DNA of 64,000 bases, taken from Amphiduros pacificus. Lineage: Eukaryota > Annelida > Polychaeta > Phyllodocida > Hesionidae. Of this stretch, positions 1-10,904 are shown piece by piece. Made by a program: the position numbers and the translations under genes. Where the stretch lies: contig OX439005.1 in assembly GCA_949316495.1 (NCBI GenBank), positions 25,832,217 through 25,896,216 on the forward strand, in the 5' to 3' direction. Every line of letters starts with the position of its first letter. The stretch's first letter is position 1. The notes beneath the pieces were generated by a model, which was given only the letters and a program-made list of their open reading frames with translations, was not told the DNA's origin and did no database searches.

Positions 1-584
1 TTGCGTAAGCATATATTGTTAAACTCACAGTTTCTCCAACTTTTGCTTAATTTACAATTATTAAATGAAGGCAGACTACCGTTGAGGCATGGTAAAATAT
101 TTTTATGTGTATTATAAGCCAAATATATTAATTATATAGCCGTTGGGAGAGTTTGTATCTGAGCGAAGTTTATTTACCTTTCACGATAATCAATTCTTAC
201 CGTAAATCACCGTCCACGGGTTGCCCTTGTGTATAAGACAACCCCCCCCAAAACATTAACTGAAAGTTTGGGTACGAAAACCTAGTCTGATTTTATGACA
301 AAATGAAGCTATGTCTGTTGAACTGAATTTATTGTTGAAAGTCAAAGAAATTCATATTTCTTTTCAATCAACTCTGATATGTCAGGTACTGTGTGGCTGA
401 TATCAATATTAAAACAATGATGCTTGATTAATAGCTGACCATAATGCTAATAAAGCTAATCTTAACTTCAATAATATGTGTGCACTATTTTATATATATG
501 CTTCAGTATATTACACTAGACCATCCAAAGCTGCCCCAAATGACCCTGTTGCCAGTTAATTTGAACATTTTTTCTCTTAGTTGT
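1..584. other. Non-coding, no feature recognised
   Basis: This is AT-rich sequence with no open reading frame worth calling and no repeat I recognise. It ends at the TTAA that flanks the Kolobok-like element. Confidence 0.5.
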
Positions 585-588
585 TTAA

Positions 589-2105
589 AGGGGGAGTTCC
601 TAATAATCTAACCTTTTTTTTTTTTAACATGTAATGAAATATATGGTAATAAGATATCATATCACACACATCCTACATTAATCTGGCCAACTGTTTATTT
701 ACAAAGTGGATCTTTGTTGTGGCAGCAGGCTGTCCTGGAAAGAAAGGTCGGGTTCGGGAGGGTAATAAAACTTCGGAGATTATACGTCACGGGTGTAACT
801 CCTCATCCCGGGAAACCGGGTCTCACTATGGTAGGTGAAGCTGGCCCCTCAACATGTACTCAAAATAAGCTGCTCTCATTGTCAGGGGAATTCTGTGTTA
901 TAAATATTTGCAACAAAAGTAATTGACAAGGGATCAATGTTTTCAATTCCCCAAATATTGTGGCAACAAAAGTTTGAAATACACAAAATACGCAGGTTTG
1001 AAACACAACCAGGGTTATCTATGAAGAGAACATTTTGTTCTTGAGTCAGGATATGGTAACAGTTGGGCCTGAAACAATGACTACCAGAGGTTCCCAAGGC
1101 TAAAATGAACTGTAATTCTTATTAGACCACATCACAAACCTAGTGATGATTAGATTAGCTGAACAGAGGTCATTTCACAATCCACAAAACAGAGGAAAGA
1201 AGTTCTAGACAAGTCTCCACTACTGATGTCATGATCAAGTGGCAGTGTCAGAAACACTAGCATACAAGGTCAGGGTGCTGAAATGAGAGGTGAATGTAGA
1301 TACCTCAGTGATTCAATGTGTTGTCCCCAGGAAAACATTTACCAAAATATTGTCAAATTTAAAGAAAATGGTCCTTAATTTTAAAACCTCTTTTAACAAT
1401 AATTATTTAATATGAACATGTTTGTGATATGCAAGTCTTTTCAAGATTTTAAACTTTGAGTATATACTTTGTGGTCCATACAAATGACTGAAAAATAAGA
1501 TAAGTTAAATCGCATGGCCATGGTTCGTGTTTTGTTTTCATAATTGTTAATTGGCACAGTGTGATATGTTGTGTTATAACATACTATCTGCTATCATAAC
1601 ATATACTATTTTGATTTGTTGAAGATCATCCCCACTGTCAGACTCTTCTCAATCACAGTTTGCAGGCTACAAGTCTTGTTTGTTGTGGGGGGTCAAATTG
1701 CCATCCCTGAACTTTACCCTGCTCAATAAAGCTACCTGAAGGTGGCTCAGACCCACTTCTTTCATCCTCAGATGATCCACATAAACTTTGGACCTCCACT
1801 ATGTCAGAAACACTTGTTGAACAATCACTATCTGTAAAATCTCCCTCCGACTCCATGATGCTGGGCTAGGGGTTTTCCCAAAATGTTACACTCTCTACGT
1901 CACCACCCCATGTGACAGGGGGTAATAAAATTCCGGACTGACTTCGGAGATATGTCATGATCCAAACTTTGAAGTGAAATTTGATCATCACAACGTTTAC
2001 AAGATACACTTGAAATTTGTGAGATGACTACTGGCAACCAAATGAATGATTTTATGACAAAAAAACATGGTTTGGGGTACAACCCAATTATTAGGAACTC
2101 CATCT
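589..2105. mobile_element. Kolobok-like DNA transposon with TTAA target duplication
   Basis: The left end reads AGGGGGAGTTCCTAATAAT and the reverse complement of the right end reads AGATGGAGTTCCTAATAAT, so 17 of 19 terminal bases match. Both ends abut TTAA (585-588 and 2106-2109). A TTAA duplication with termini starting AGGG is typical of the Kolobok superfamily; piggyBac also uses TTAA but normally has CCC-type ends. The 1.5-kb interior holds no transposase that I can recognise, only a short acidic reading frame on the minus strand. It is therefore a non-autonomous or decayed copy. The inverted ends and TTAA are read directly; the superfamily is inferred. Confidence 0.6.
1653..1856 (-). pseudogene. 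Acidic Ser/Glu-rich ORF fragment inside the TTAA element
   Basis: This 67-residue frame starts MESEGDFTDSDCSTSVSD and is rich in Ser, Asp and Glu, with a later GWQFDPP motif. The acidic start followed by a WxFxP-type motif faintly recalls the N-termini of P2X7-like proteins that are common in invertebrate genomes. The match is too short to name. It lies entirely inside the TTAA-flanked element near its right end, so it is probably element cargo or a first exon of its decayed gene rather than a host gene. Confidence 0.25.
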
Positions 2106-2109
2106 TTAA

Positions 2110-2714
2110 TGATTTGTCTCTGTTATTTATTCTGAGAAAGCCATCTATGTGAAATGTAGATGTGGTGATGGTCGGTTCCCGTCATTGTTACTATGGACTC
2201 TTCTATTAATTGTTTGTTAGATGCTCTCTGGTTGAAATAATTGTCATTGTCTCACCATTGTTTCGACTTCTGTAATTGGCCAGTGAACCGGATGTGTATG
2301 TGTGGTACTCATATTATCATTATTAAGATATGCAGGATCCAAAAGATGAACTTATTGGGTGATTTGTAAGGCAAGAACATGCTTCATGCATTATCCAGTG
2401 AGACATATCTCCCAAGTTGTTGTTGTTGCTGTTGTTGTTATTATCATCATCATTATTATTAACTACAGGCAAGTGTCAGGGCAAGGGTGGCTTCCTTTCT
2501 AACACAGTTCAAGCCTCTGTTATATGAATATTATATTGATCCTGATGCGTACACTTTGTTCTCGAGTATATAAAGTGCAATTTAGATACACTTAAAACAG
2601 AATCTACAAGTACAGCCATGGTACCGCATCTCATAAAAACCAGATTATGACACCGCATTTGAGGAACAAAATGACAGAAAATTCCTCCCCACTCCCCCCT
2701 CCCATCACTGCCGA
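2110..2714. other. Non-coding spacer with a short trinucleotide tract
   Basis: No gene is visible. A short simple-sequence stretch of GTT, then ATC/ATT triplets, lies at about 2418-2462. The spacer separates the TTAA element from a minus-strand SINE tail. Confidence 0.5.
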
Positions 2715-2902
2715 TTTGTTTGTTTGTTTGGGGTTTTACATCACTTTCAACATTATTTCAGTCATTTCGTGATGAGACCTACTTGTAGCAGATAGAGTGC
2801 TGCCTCACTGAATTGTCATGTCGCAAGTCCTTGACATGATAACCCACCCGGTCACAGATTTACAAGGACGAGTTAACCCTTCAGGCACGGGCCTCAGCTC
2901 GA
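2715..2902 (-). mobile_element. tRNA-derived SINE, 3' part only
   Basis: On the minus strand this matches the body and tail of the full SINEs at 4255 and 6230. It has the segment around CCCGTGCC and GGGTTAAC, the AAGTAGGTCTCATCACGAAA block and a (CAAA)n-type tail. The tRNA-like head is absent. It sits at the 3' edge of the tyrosine-recombinase fossil. Confidence 0.75.
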
Positions 2903-4254
2903 ACCCAGAACCTTGAGAAAAGTGCCTTTTACTCAAGGGGGCGCCACTGGCTTATGCCAACAGAGGTTGGCTATGCAAGTCAGTCGAGGTGGATTGTGAG
3001 TGCAACAAGGCATGCAGTGTGCAATAGGCACTAACTTGAGTACCAGAGCAACCAATGAACTCTGTGAACCTGTGCCTTGATGTCTTAGACTTATGTACCT
3101 TGAATGTAAAGTACTGAGTGCCAAGATGAGTGCTGAAGCTAATGTCAGACACCAAGGGAGGAGGTGCAATTAGAGAGTGAGTATTGGGGTAGAAATCTAC
3201 AGTATTCGCCACCAGAGATAGCCATAGAATCCCAGTGATAATGCACATTTATACAGTATGTGGTCATGAGCTGAACCTGCCTACCATACATTGCACATAG
3301 AATATTGTATGTAATGGGAAGTTTCTGATTTGGCTGATTCTGTGTTTCCATAACAGAACGAAGGGCGAGAACCACTCTTGGACAATTGGTCGGAGGAATT
3401 TGAAATCCATTCAGTATGTGGGCTGAACATACTGCAGCTAGATACACAGAGATTGATGAAGCCAATAATGAGCAACCCCATTCTGAGCAGGAGAGGTAGG
3501 CCATATATTGCAATAACATATCCTCGGATGCAAGGAATGGGTTTAGATGTTAAGTATTAGAAAAATTAATATATTATCTCTGTGCTGAGTTATATGTACA
3601 GCATGTATTATGCCTTAGTCCTGCTGCAATCCCCCTTGCTCGTTTTGTTAACTCTGAAAACAGATTTAAAAATTTTAATTAGAAATCGTGTAAAAGTGCA
3701 GGTGCTGCCATGTTATAAAATTCCCATCCTGGGTGATATATACAAATCAGCAGTGTTCATGTGGATTTTCTTCGGAAACATGGCAATCCCATTGTGAGAA
3801 CTTGTGCAGGCATTCCACCACTGTATATCAGCTTTTGCTTGTGTTATCCTGATGCGGTGGTGGAGTTTTGCTAGTCTGATGAGAGGGCGAGTGAACTTGG
3901 CACCATGGCTCACAACACTGGAACAAAACAATAAATTTCCAATTAATGAGAGAACTTCTCATTTGGTTGCTAACTATTCTCCTATTAAATCACATATTTC
4001 TTTCAGTTGAGGCCTGCTTAATGACAGAATACGTTCCAATATATTAATTTCTATTCCCAAGAACTCTATTATTTGACAGGGCTCCAGAACTCCGAACTCA
4101 GAAATCAATTTATTTGACCCAAGATTTACATAAGTTGTCAATAGTACAAACATTTTCTTTAACAATAAGTAACCTGTCTTTGCAGGTTGGATAGTGAAGC
4201 CAGCCTCTTGACATAATGTTCAAATTGTCGCTACATGACTGTCTACTGTCACTA

Positions 4255-4567
4255 GGCCACGGATCGTGGCACAGTTGGTTTGAGCGCCAGCTTATTAGCA
4301 CCAGTTCCACTGTGGTAATCCAAAGGTCGTGGGTTCAATCCCCGGCCGTGCCGAGATTGAACCCATGATACAATTTCCCATATGAACTGAGGCCCGTGCC
4401 AAAAGGGTTAACCCGTTGTCCTTGTAAATCTGTGACCGGGTGGGTTGTCATGTCAAGGACCTGCGACATGACAATACGTGAGGCAGCACTATATCTGCTA
4501 CAAGTAGGTCTCATCACGAAATGACTGAAATAATGTTGAAAGTGATGTAAAACGCCAAACAAACAAA
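4255..4567 (+). mobile_element. Full-length tRNA-derived SINE with perfect target duplication
   Basis: The head resembles a tRNA: an A-box-like GGCACAGTTGG stretch and a B-box-like GGGTTCAATCCCC. It continues into a body shared by four other copies in this window and ends in a short CAAA-type tail. A 13-bp duplication, TCTACTGTCACTA, flanks it (4242-4254 and 4568-4580). That shows retrotransposition into the older tyrosine-recombinase element. It is not a functional tRNA gene, since the cloverleaf arms are not maintained. Confidence 0.85.
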
Positions 4568-6229
4568 TCTACTGTCACTACATGTAATAACATCGTCTAG
4601 GTAATGGATTGTTGAATTTGCTGCCCCCTGTTTTTTGTAGATGACATCCAGGGCATCTACAAGCTCATTAAATAGACTCGGCACTGACCTTAGTCCAAAT
4701 GGGAGCACTTTAATATAATAATAATATTGATTGACATCTTGATGGTTGGGCCATGAAAACCCAAGAAAACAATCATCAACGTGGACATCTACAGACTGAG
4801 GAATATTGATCAATAAGTCTGACAGCTTCCCATACATTAACATACTTTAAAGAGCAAAGACTGGGGTTAATTCATTTATTGACTGAATTGTTGTTAGGCC
4901 AGGATAGATCATGTATGATGCATGTCTTTTGAGATGATTCCTTATATATAGCCCCCAGAGGGGAGACTCGATAGTCATCAGGGAGGTTCCCAGCTGATAT
5001 AGGGCCCTCAACCCTACCGAGTAGAATCTTCTTATTGATGAACTCGCTGACCTCTTTTTATGCTCGTTAGCTGAAGGCCTGTTTTTCTGTGATGTGTTAG
5101 ACTGGATGCCGCCAGTGAAACCTATCCATACACCATGTTTTGCGTTGTTCGCTATATAATTTGACCATTCCTTATCTGGGTGGGATTCCATAGCTTCTGT
5201 CCAGTTGTGTGCCTCGAGGTGGTGCCAACTGGTGCAGTAACCTGCCCTGATACTGGTTGTTTTGTATGCTGGGCACATTTTCCATCTTTGGAGCAAATGT
5301 CCTAGGGGAGTGGACCTCAACATATTTTGCATGAATGGATCCTTTTGCATACACTGAAGTTACATCTTTGTGCGTTCTAGTCAAGGCACTCTTCTTTTGT
5401 AATCGCGCTCTTCCTCATGAACCTAGCCGCCACCCCTCGGACCAAGGCATTGGTGGGAAAAGGACATTCATTTACACTGTGATTGTAGTCCCTGCAGCGA
5501 GGGGACCTTGATACTGAGGTCTTTACTGCTGTGGCGTCGAGAATGGATGAAGTCATGTCCGGTGGTATTGTTACGCATGGTTTGTACGTATCTGACCTAT
5601 GGGGACATGAATGGGAATATGGAACTATACTCGCTGGTGACTGTGAGCTGGGGCCTTAACCTAGCTACCTACTCTACCTATCTGATTTGGGAGGTAAGAA
5701 GGACTGCAGACTCAGCGTATACAATGCACAATAGCCTTTATTCGGTGCTCGTATACACTACAGTCTGGCTAGGAAGGCATGGCAAGGGCGTGATATATGA
5801 AATATCCAAATGCTGATAACTGTTCAGAGTCCTCAGGCTTGTTAATATACTAGGCTTGTCTATACAAGTGGCAGTCATGAGACAGAGTGTTGTGGATCTT
5901 CTAGGCAAGTGGTTTCTGCTCCCCGAGTAGCGATTTCGGGGCCCTTTTAACTGGATCTGAGTGCATATTAATGAGCGTTGGCCTGCTGGCTTCTCTGCAG
6001 CTTCTGGCGCAGTTCCGGCTTGGACCATCACGTCATATTCCTGTCGGATGAATAATGCTTCTCATTAGCCTGCACTTGTTGGCCTTCACGTTTGCACTCT
6101 GTAACCTCTGTGATCTCTGCCAGATATCATGATTGTCTATACTTGTATATAAGTGTCTATGGATGGGCAATCCGTATCCTACAGTATGTCTGCTATGTGC
6201 AATACTGTGCCTGATATCCATTACATACA

Positions 6230-6550
6230 AGGCCACGGGCCGTGGCGCAGTTGGTTAGAGCGCCAGCTTATTAGCACCAGTTCCTCTGTGGTGATCTAAA
6301 GGTTGTGGCTTCGAACCCCGGCCATGCTGAGATTGAACTCATGACTCAGTTTCCCATATGAGCTGAAGCCCGTGCCTAAAGGGTTAACCCGTTGTCCTTG
6401 TAAATCTGTGACCGGGTGGGTTGTCATGTCAAGGACCTGCGACATGACAATTCAGTGAGGCAGCACTATATCTGCTACAAGTAGGTCCCATCACAAAATA
6501 ACTAAAATAATGTTGAAAGTGATGTAAAACCCCAAACAAACAAACAAATA
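6230..6550 (+). mobile_element. Full-length tRNA-derived SINE
   Basis: This is the same family as the copy at 4255. It has a better-kept A box (TGGCGCAGTTGG) and B box (GCTTCGAACCCC), the same body, and a tail of CAAA repeats. An 11-bp duplication, CATTACATACA, flanks it (6219-6229 and 6551-6561). It lies between the gag-like and RT parts of the tyrosine-recombinase fossil and so postdates it. Confidence 0.85.
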
Positions 6551-7167
6551 CATTACATACACAGATGGCATTTCGTATCTGCTGAAATCCATGATTTTTG
6601 ACCTGTACACAGAACTGATCATAGAGTTGTACACCATGCACCTTAATCATTTGACATTCATAATTGTTCCAGGCTTCTAGCCATGTAAATAGGTCCTTGA
6701 TCTTTTGTTTATGGTGACGAGGCTTGTACTTGTTGGCATCCATATATGGCTGCATAGTACCCATTTCTTCGGACTGGATGTGGATTTTGAGCAAGAAGTC
6801 ACCCAGTTGGAAATACTCCCCATTTAGTGCTGCTTTAAGCGTTTTTTCCAGTACATTAGCCAGATCACAAAAACATCTGGGGTTTTGTAACCCCTCAACA
6901 TTCTTCAACCCTGGTATTTTACCTCCCAACAATGGAAATTTTTTGGTTACATATGTATGTAATCCCCAGCTACTCTGAAGGTGGCATCTGACATTGGTAA
7001 GTTATTGGCTAGTGGTGTATGCAGGAAGTCAGTGTTATTGTCTCTTGGCAACAGATCATATACATGGTTTGCATAAATATCATGCATAGGAATCATAGTG
7101 GGATTATCTGTTGCTGATGGCATAGCTGGTGGACCGTTGTTTGAGGCTGGCTGGTTCACAGTATTGG

Positions 7168-7297
7168 ATTGTCATGTCGCAGGTCCTTGACATGACAACC
7201 CATCCGGTCACAGATTAACAAGGACAACGGGTTAACCCTTTGGCACGGACCTCAGCTCATATGTGAAATTGTATCATGAATTCAATCTTGGCACGAC
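7168..7297 (-). mobile_element. tRNA-derived SINE fragment
   Basis: On the minus strand this matches the middle of the SINE family, including the CCGTGCC, GGGTTAAC and CAAGGACCTGCGACATGAC segments. It lacks both the tail block and an intact head. It lies between the gag-like end of the YR fossil and the 63-bp tandem array. Confidence 0.65.
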
Positions 7298-7302
7298 CGG
7301 GG

Positions 7303-7712
7303 AGGGCTTGGTGAGCGTGCCCTGGCCCCTTGATGGTGGTTGCTCTGCAGTATTGGCCCCCTGTAAGGACTTGGCGAGCATGCCCTGGCCCCTTGAGGGT
7401 GGTTGGTCTGCAGTATTGGCCCCCCTGTAAGGGCTTGGTGAGCATGCCCTGGCCCCTTGAGGATGGTTACTCTGCAGTATTGGCCCCCTGTAAGGACTTG
7501 GCGAACATGCCCTGGCCCCTTGAGGGTGGTTACTCTGCAGTATTGGCCCCCTGTAAGGGCTTGACGAGCATGCCCTGGCCCCTTGAGGATGGCTACTCTG
7601 CAGTATTGGCCCCCTGTAAGGATTTGCTGAGCGTGCCCTGGGCCCTTGGGGGTGGTCGCTCTGCAGTATTGGCACCCTGTATGGGCTTGGCAAGCATGCC
7701 CTGGCCCAAAAG
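7303..7712. repeat. 63-bp tandem repeat, about 6.5 copies
   Basis: Units recur at about 7311, 7374, 7438, 7501, 7564, 7627 and 7690, spaced 63-64 bp. Each contains the segment GCATGCCCTGGCCCCTTGAG. Because 63 is a multiple of three, a minus-strand frame stays open through the array as a 21-residue repeat. This may be the N-terminal part of the neighbouring YR element's gag-like region or chance. I do not call a gene here. Confidence 0.8.
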
Positions 7713-7846
7713 TTGAGGCAGTTGTGTTGAATAACTGCTTTGGTGGTTACCTGGTGTTGCCGGACATTGTTGGCCTGATTGGCCATGAGTGTGTTGTTAT
7801 GAAGCACTGGTATGGTTGGAGTAGATGTCATGTTTTGATTGTCTTA
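7713..7846. other. Short spacer before the first MITE
   Basis: No feature is seen. The last three bases (TTA, 7844-7846) match the TTA after the right end of the next element. Confidence 0.5.
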
Positions 7847-8416
7847 TGCCTCAGTCACATTTGCGCCGATTTCAGTAAAGATGCCCGGCCGATGGGTATT
7901 TTTTACAAAATCGGCAGGCATTTCAGATTGCCGTGCGGGCACCGGGAGATCATCGTCCACAATTGGGCATCTTTAAGACGTCGGCCGGGTCATCGGGAAC
8001 TTTTAGCTGCAACTTAAAAGTTGCCGGCGTTTCCCCAATGTCTTATCAGCAAATATCATCTTAGAGTACCCGTTAGGGTCCCGGCAGTGTCCCGCAGGGA
8101 CATCGGCAGATTATCTTAGGGCTGCCGGTGGCATCGTGTGGTGAAAATAGGATTAAATATTTTTTTAAGCCTACCCAGACGTCTTAGAGACATCCTGCAG
8201 ACGTCTGGGTCATGAAACAGACGTCGTGAAGATATCCTACAGACGTCTGTGCTATTCAGTTTTGCACGTGCCGTGCGGTGCCTTTTAATAATGTGACCAC
8301 AGCTACGGCATCTCTCACTGAGATTGTTGCTGATAAACTCCCCGGCGCCTGGCAGATTGTTAAGTTGGCCGATTCTTACTTCCCGCCCGGCGCCCGGTGC
8401 AAATGTGACTGAGGCA
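7847..8416. mobile_element. MITE-like non-autonomous DNA transposon, copy 1
   Basis: The left end TGCCTCAGTCACATTTGC is the inverted complement of the right end GCAAATGTGACTGAGGCA. TTA flanks both sides (7844-7846 and 8417-8419). The interior is rich in GCCGG/CCCGG CpG motifs and has no coding capacity. A TTA duplication suggests PIF/Harbinger. Its CpG content stands out sharply from the AT-rich surroundings. Confidence 0.7.
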
Positions 8417-8444
8417 TTACTCTAACTAGCCTTACGACACCTAA

Positions 8445-9005
8445 TACCTCAGTCACATTTGCGCCGATTTCAGTTAAGATGCCCGGCCGATGGGTATTTT
8501 TTACAAAATCGGCCGGCAGTTCAGATTGCTGTGCGGGCACCGGGAGATCATCGGCCAGAATTGAGCATCTTTAAGACGTGGGACGGGTCATCGGGAACTT
8601 TTAGCTGCAATATAAAAGTTGCCGGCGTTTCCCCGATGTCTTATCAGCAAATATCATCTTAAAGTACGAGGCAGGGTCCCGCAGGCACATTGGCAGATTA
8701 TCTTAGGGCTGCCGGTTGCATCGTGCAGTGAAAATAGGATATCCTTCAGACGTCTGTGCCATTTATAGTCTTGCACGGGCCGTGCGGTGCCCTTTAATAA
8801 TGTGACCACAGCTACGGCATCTGTCAGGTTGTTGCTGATAAACTCCCCGGCGCCCTGCAGTCAGGGAAGTCGGCCGGCAAACTCCACCAGAGGGCGACAT
8901 AGTGAACCTATCACTAGTAATAGCTTGCGTGTGCCTCTGGTGGACAGTGTGGTCGGCCGGTTGTTACTTCCCGGCCAGCGCCCGGTGAAAAATGTGACTG
9001 AGGCA
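8445..9005. mobile_element. MITE-like non-autonomous DNA transposon, copy 2
   Basis: The ends are the same as in copy 1 (ACCTCAGTCACATTTGCGCC on the left, TGTGACTGAGGCA on the right), and the first 250 bp are closely similar. It lies only 28 bp from copy 1. The left flank is TAA and the right flank TTA, so a clean duplication is not seen. Relative to copy 1 it has lost some interior sequence and carries an extra segment of about 80 bp (8874-8956). That extra segment also occurs at 21.9 kb. Confidence 0.7.
8874..8956 (+). repeat. Short dispersed repeat, second copy near 21.92-21.99 kb
   Basis: This segment runs from AAACTCCACCAGAGGGC to GCCTCTGGTGGACAGTGTGG. It is absent from MITE copy 1. Its inverted counterpart lies at about 21917-21990. 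Its two ends form an imperfect inverted pair, CCACCAGAGGGC against GCCTCTGGTGG, so it may itself be a tiny mobile unit. Confidence 0.6.
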
Positions 9006-9008
9006 TTA

Positions 9009-9219
9009 GCCATCATATATGCCAACTCTAGTTTAAACATGTCATTGGATATGGGGTTCATGAAGCCAATCCTAACTTGCAACTCTGCACATCCAGGATA
9101 CAAAAAGGCTGAGATGGTCAGTCCACTCAGTCACCATGGCATTGTCCACTGCAAGAGCACCGTTCCAACTTCCAAAACGCCTGTCACGCTGTTAGGGATT
9201 CGTTTTTATATCAGACTCC
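9009..9219. other. Spacer between MITE 2 and the compound element
   Basis: An open frame runs through here on the plus strand, but it starts inside the MITE and crosses into the next element. I recognise no domain and do not call it a gene. Confidence 0.4.
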
Positions 9220-9266
9220 ATGCTAAGAACGTGTGTGAAGTTTGTTACTTGTTCACTATTCGCAGT

Positions 9267-9440
9267 TGTAGAATATAGTATATGCAATACTGTCCTCTGG
9301 TGGATATAACAGAACCGCCACTAGGTGACATTGTAGAATGGAACAAATAAAACATTCAATATGGCTTCCTACTGCTAGACATGCTGTTGAGTCATTTTGT
9401 CTCATATTTGTACTTATGTAGCCTTCCCACAGACATTACA
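9267..9440 (+). repeat. 5' LTR of the Ty3/gypsy element
   Basis: This is the 174-bp direct repeat of 14215-14388, nearly identical to it. It contains an AATAAA motif (within GGAACAAATAAAACATT), which fits the polyadenylation signal expected in an LTR. Confidence 0.93.
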
Positions 9441-9457
9441 TGGTGTCAGAAGTGGTC
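9441..9457 (+). promoter_or_regulatory. Primer-binding site, probably tRNA-Leu
   Basis: TGGTGTCAGAAGTGG follows the 5' LTR directly. It is complementary to the 3' end common to many animal leucine tRNAs (CCACTTCTGACACCA). The tRNA identity comes from general knowledge of that 3' end, not from a tRNA in this window. Confidence 0.75.
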
Positions 9458-9484
9458 AACTAGTTCAGTAAGAACCCAGGGAAG

Positions 9485-10882
9485 ATGGCTACACATGGAT
9501 TGAAAGCCCCAGGTCCCCTGAAGTTGGAGGGGGATGCTGTGAACTGGAAGGAGTTCAAGAGAGCATGGGGATTCTACAGCAAGGCAAGTGGAGTGAGTGG
9601 GAAAACTGAAGACATACAATGTGCCACATTTCTCCACTGTGCTGGGATAGCAGCACAAACTGTATTTGAAACATGGACAATGCCTGATGCTGAAAAGGAC
9701 AAAATTGAGCCACTCATTGCCAGATTTGAGAGGTATTGTGAACCACACCGGAATATTACCATGTTAAGGTACAAGTTTAATATCAGAGTGCAGAATCCAG
9801 CAGAATCAATTGATTCTTTCATCACAGATCTCCGCTCCCTCATGAGAGACTGTGAGTATGGGACACTGGCGGATGAGCTATTGAGGGATAGGATTGTAGT
9901 TGGAGTAAACAACGACAAACTCCGGGACAAACTTTTCCAAACTGAAGTGTTAACTTTACAAAGGGCCATTACAACTTGCCAAATATTCGAGGTTTCCCAA
10001 AAGGAAATGGCAACATTGAAGGCAAGTCCTGACATAGACTTTGTAAAGCAGAAAACGGACAGATATGACAAAGGAGGTCAGAAAAGCCAGGGAAAGAAGC
10101 CCACAACACACATCAAATGTGTATTCTGCACGTATAATCATGCAAAAGGTGCCTGTCCCGCATACAGTAGAAAGTGCACAGCATGCGGGAAGCAGGGCCA
10201 CTTCCAGAAATCTGAGAAATGCCGGAAGAAAGGAAAAAAGAAGATGTCAGTCGGAGAAGTGTCAGAGAACTATGGTGACAATGGTGCATGTGGGTATACA
10301 CCACCATATGAAGACTTGTTCATTGGAGATTTGAATATAGATACTGTATATTCAAGGCCTCAGGAGTCATGGCTAGAGGAAATAGGTCTCAATGGTACCA
10401 AAGTTGTGGTAAAACTTGACTCAGGGGCTCAGGCTAACATATTACCTGTTGACATATTCAACACATTGCCAAACACAAACTTGGCTCAGTCTAAGGTAGG
10501 ACTATCAGGGTTCACAGGAGATGTTGTGAAACCAATAGGGGAATCTGACATATTGATCAAACTGTCAAATGGGGTCACTACTAGGGCTAGGTTTCATGTG
10601 GTTGAGAAGGGTCGCCCCCTACTTTGCAAAAACCTCTGTGAGCAGTTGGGGTTAATCAAGAGAATTCCAACTGAGAATGCCCAGATACAGGTAGTAACCA
10701 GAAAACCCATTAATGGTCCAGCTGTAACTGAACCATTAAAGCCAAAGTCAGACCCGTCTCAGGTTAGTCCGTCCCAAGTTGGTCCGTCCCAAGTTGGTCA
10801 GTCTTCAGTGAGTCAGTCAAAATCACGTCCGTCCATGTCTGGTCCGTCGGTAATCCCGTCGTACAGTAGGCGACGGGATTGA
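9485..10882 (+). mobile_element. gag and aspartic protease region of the Ty3/gypsy element
   Basis: This region has a capsid-like N-terminal part, a CCHC-type zinc knuckle (CTACGKQGHF...C) preceded by a related cysteine/histidine cluster, and a retropepsin active-site motif LDSGAQANILP. A Ser/Pro/Gln-rich tail with SQVGPSQVG-type repeats follows. The order gag then protease is usual for Ty3/gypsy elements. Part of the mobile element, not a host gene. Confidence 0.9.
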
Positions 10883-10904
10883 AGGTCAAGGTCAAGGTCA
10901 ACAA

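Larger units (their letters stand above)
2920..7165 (-). mobile_element. Fossil tyrosine-recombinase (DIRS-like) retroelement, broken
   Basis: Minus-strand fragments appear in element order. A gag-like region (about 6580-7160) has the KDLFTWLEAWNNY type of motif. A reverse transcriptase/RNase H region (about 3970-5490) has LPFGLRS and YLDD-type motifs and a following FLGIEI motif. A tyrosine-recombinase-like region (about 2930-3540) has a YLAAVCSAHI core-binding-like motif and a DISF...KSKT catalytic-domain start. This order and these motifs fit YR retrotransposons (DIRS/Ngaro group) rather than LTR or LINE elements. The copy is old, with at least half a dozen breaks, and has been invaded by SINEs. 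The stretch 5490-6218 between the gag-like and RT parts shows nothing I can identify. Family inferred from motifs. Confidence 0.7.

Noticed and set aside
4255-4340. tRNA gene
   Set aside because: A- and B-box-like segments are present but no good cloverleaf, and the sequence continues into a SINE body with target duplications. The same holds for 6230.
8787-9278. 163-residue plus-strand frame
   Set aside because: It starts in MITE 2, crosses the spacer and ends in the Mutator-like element and the LTR. No domain.
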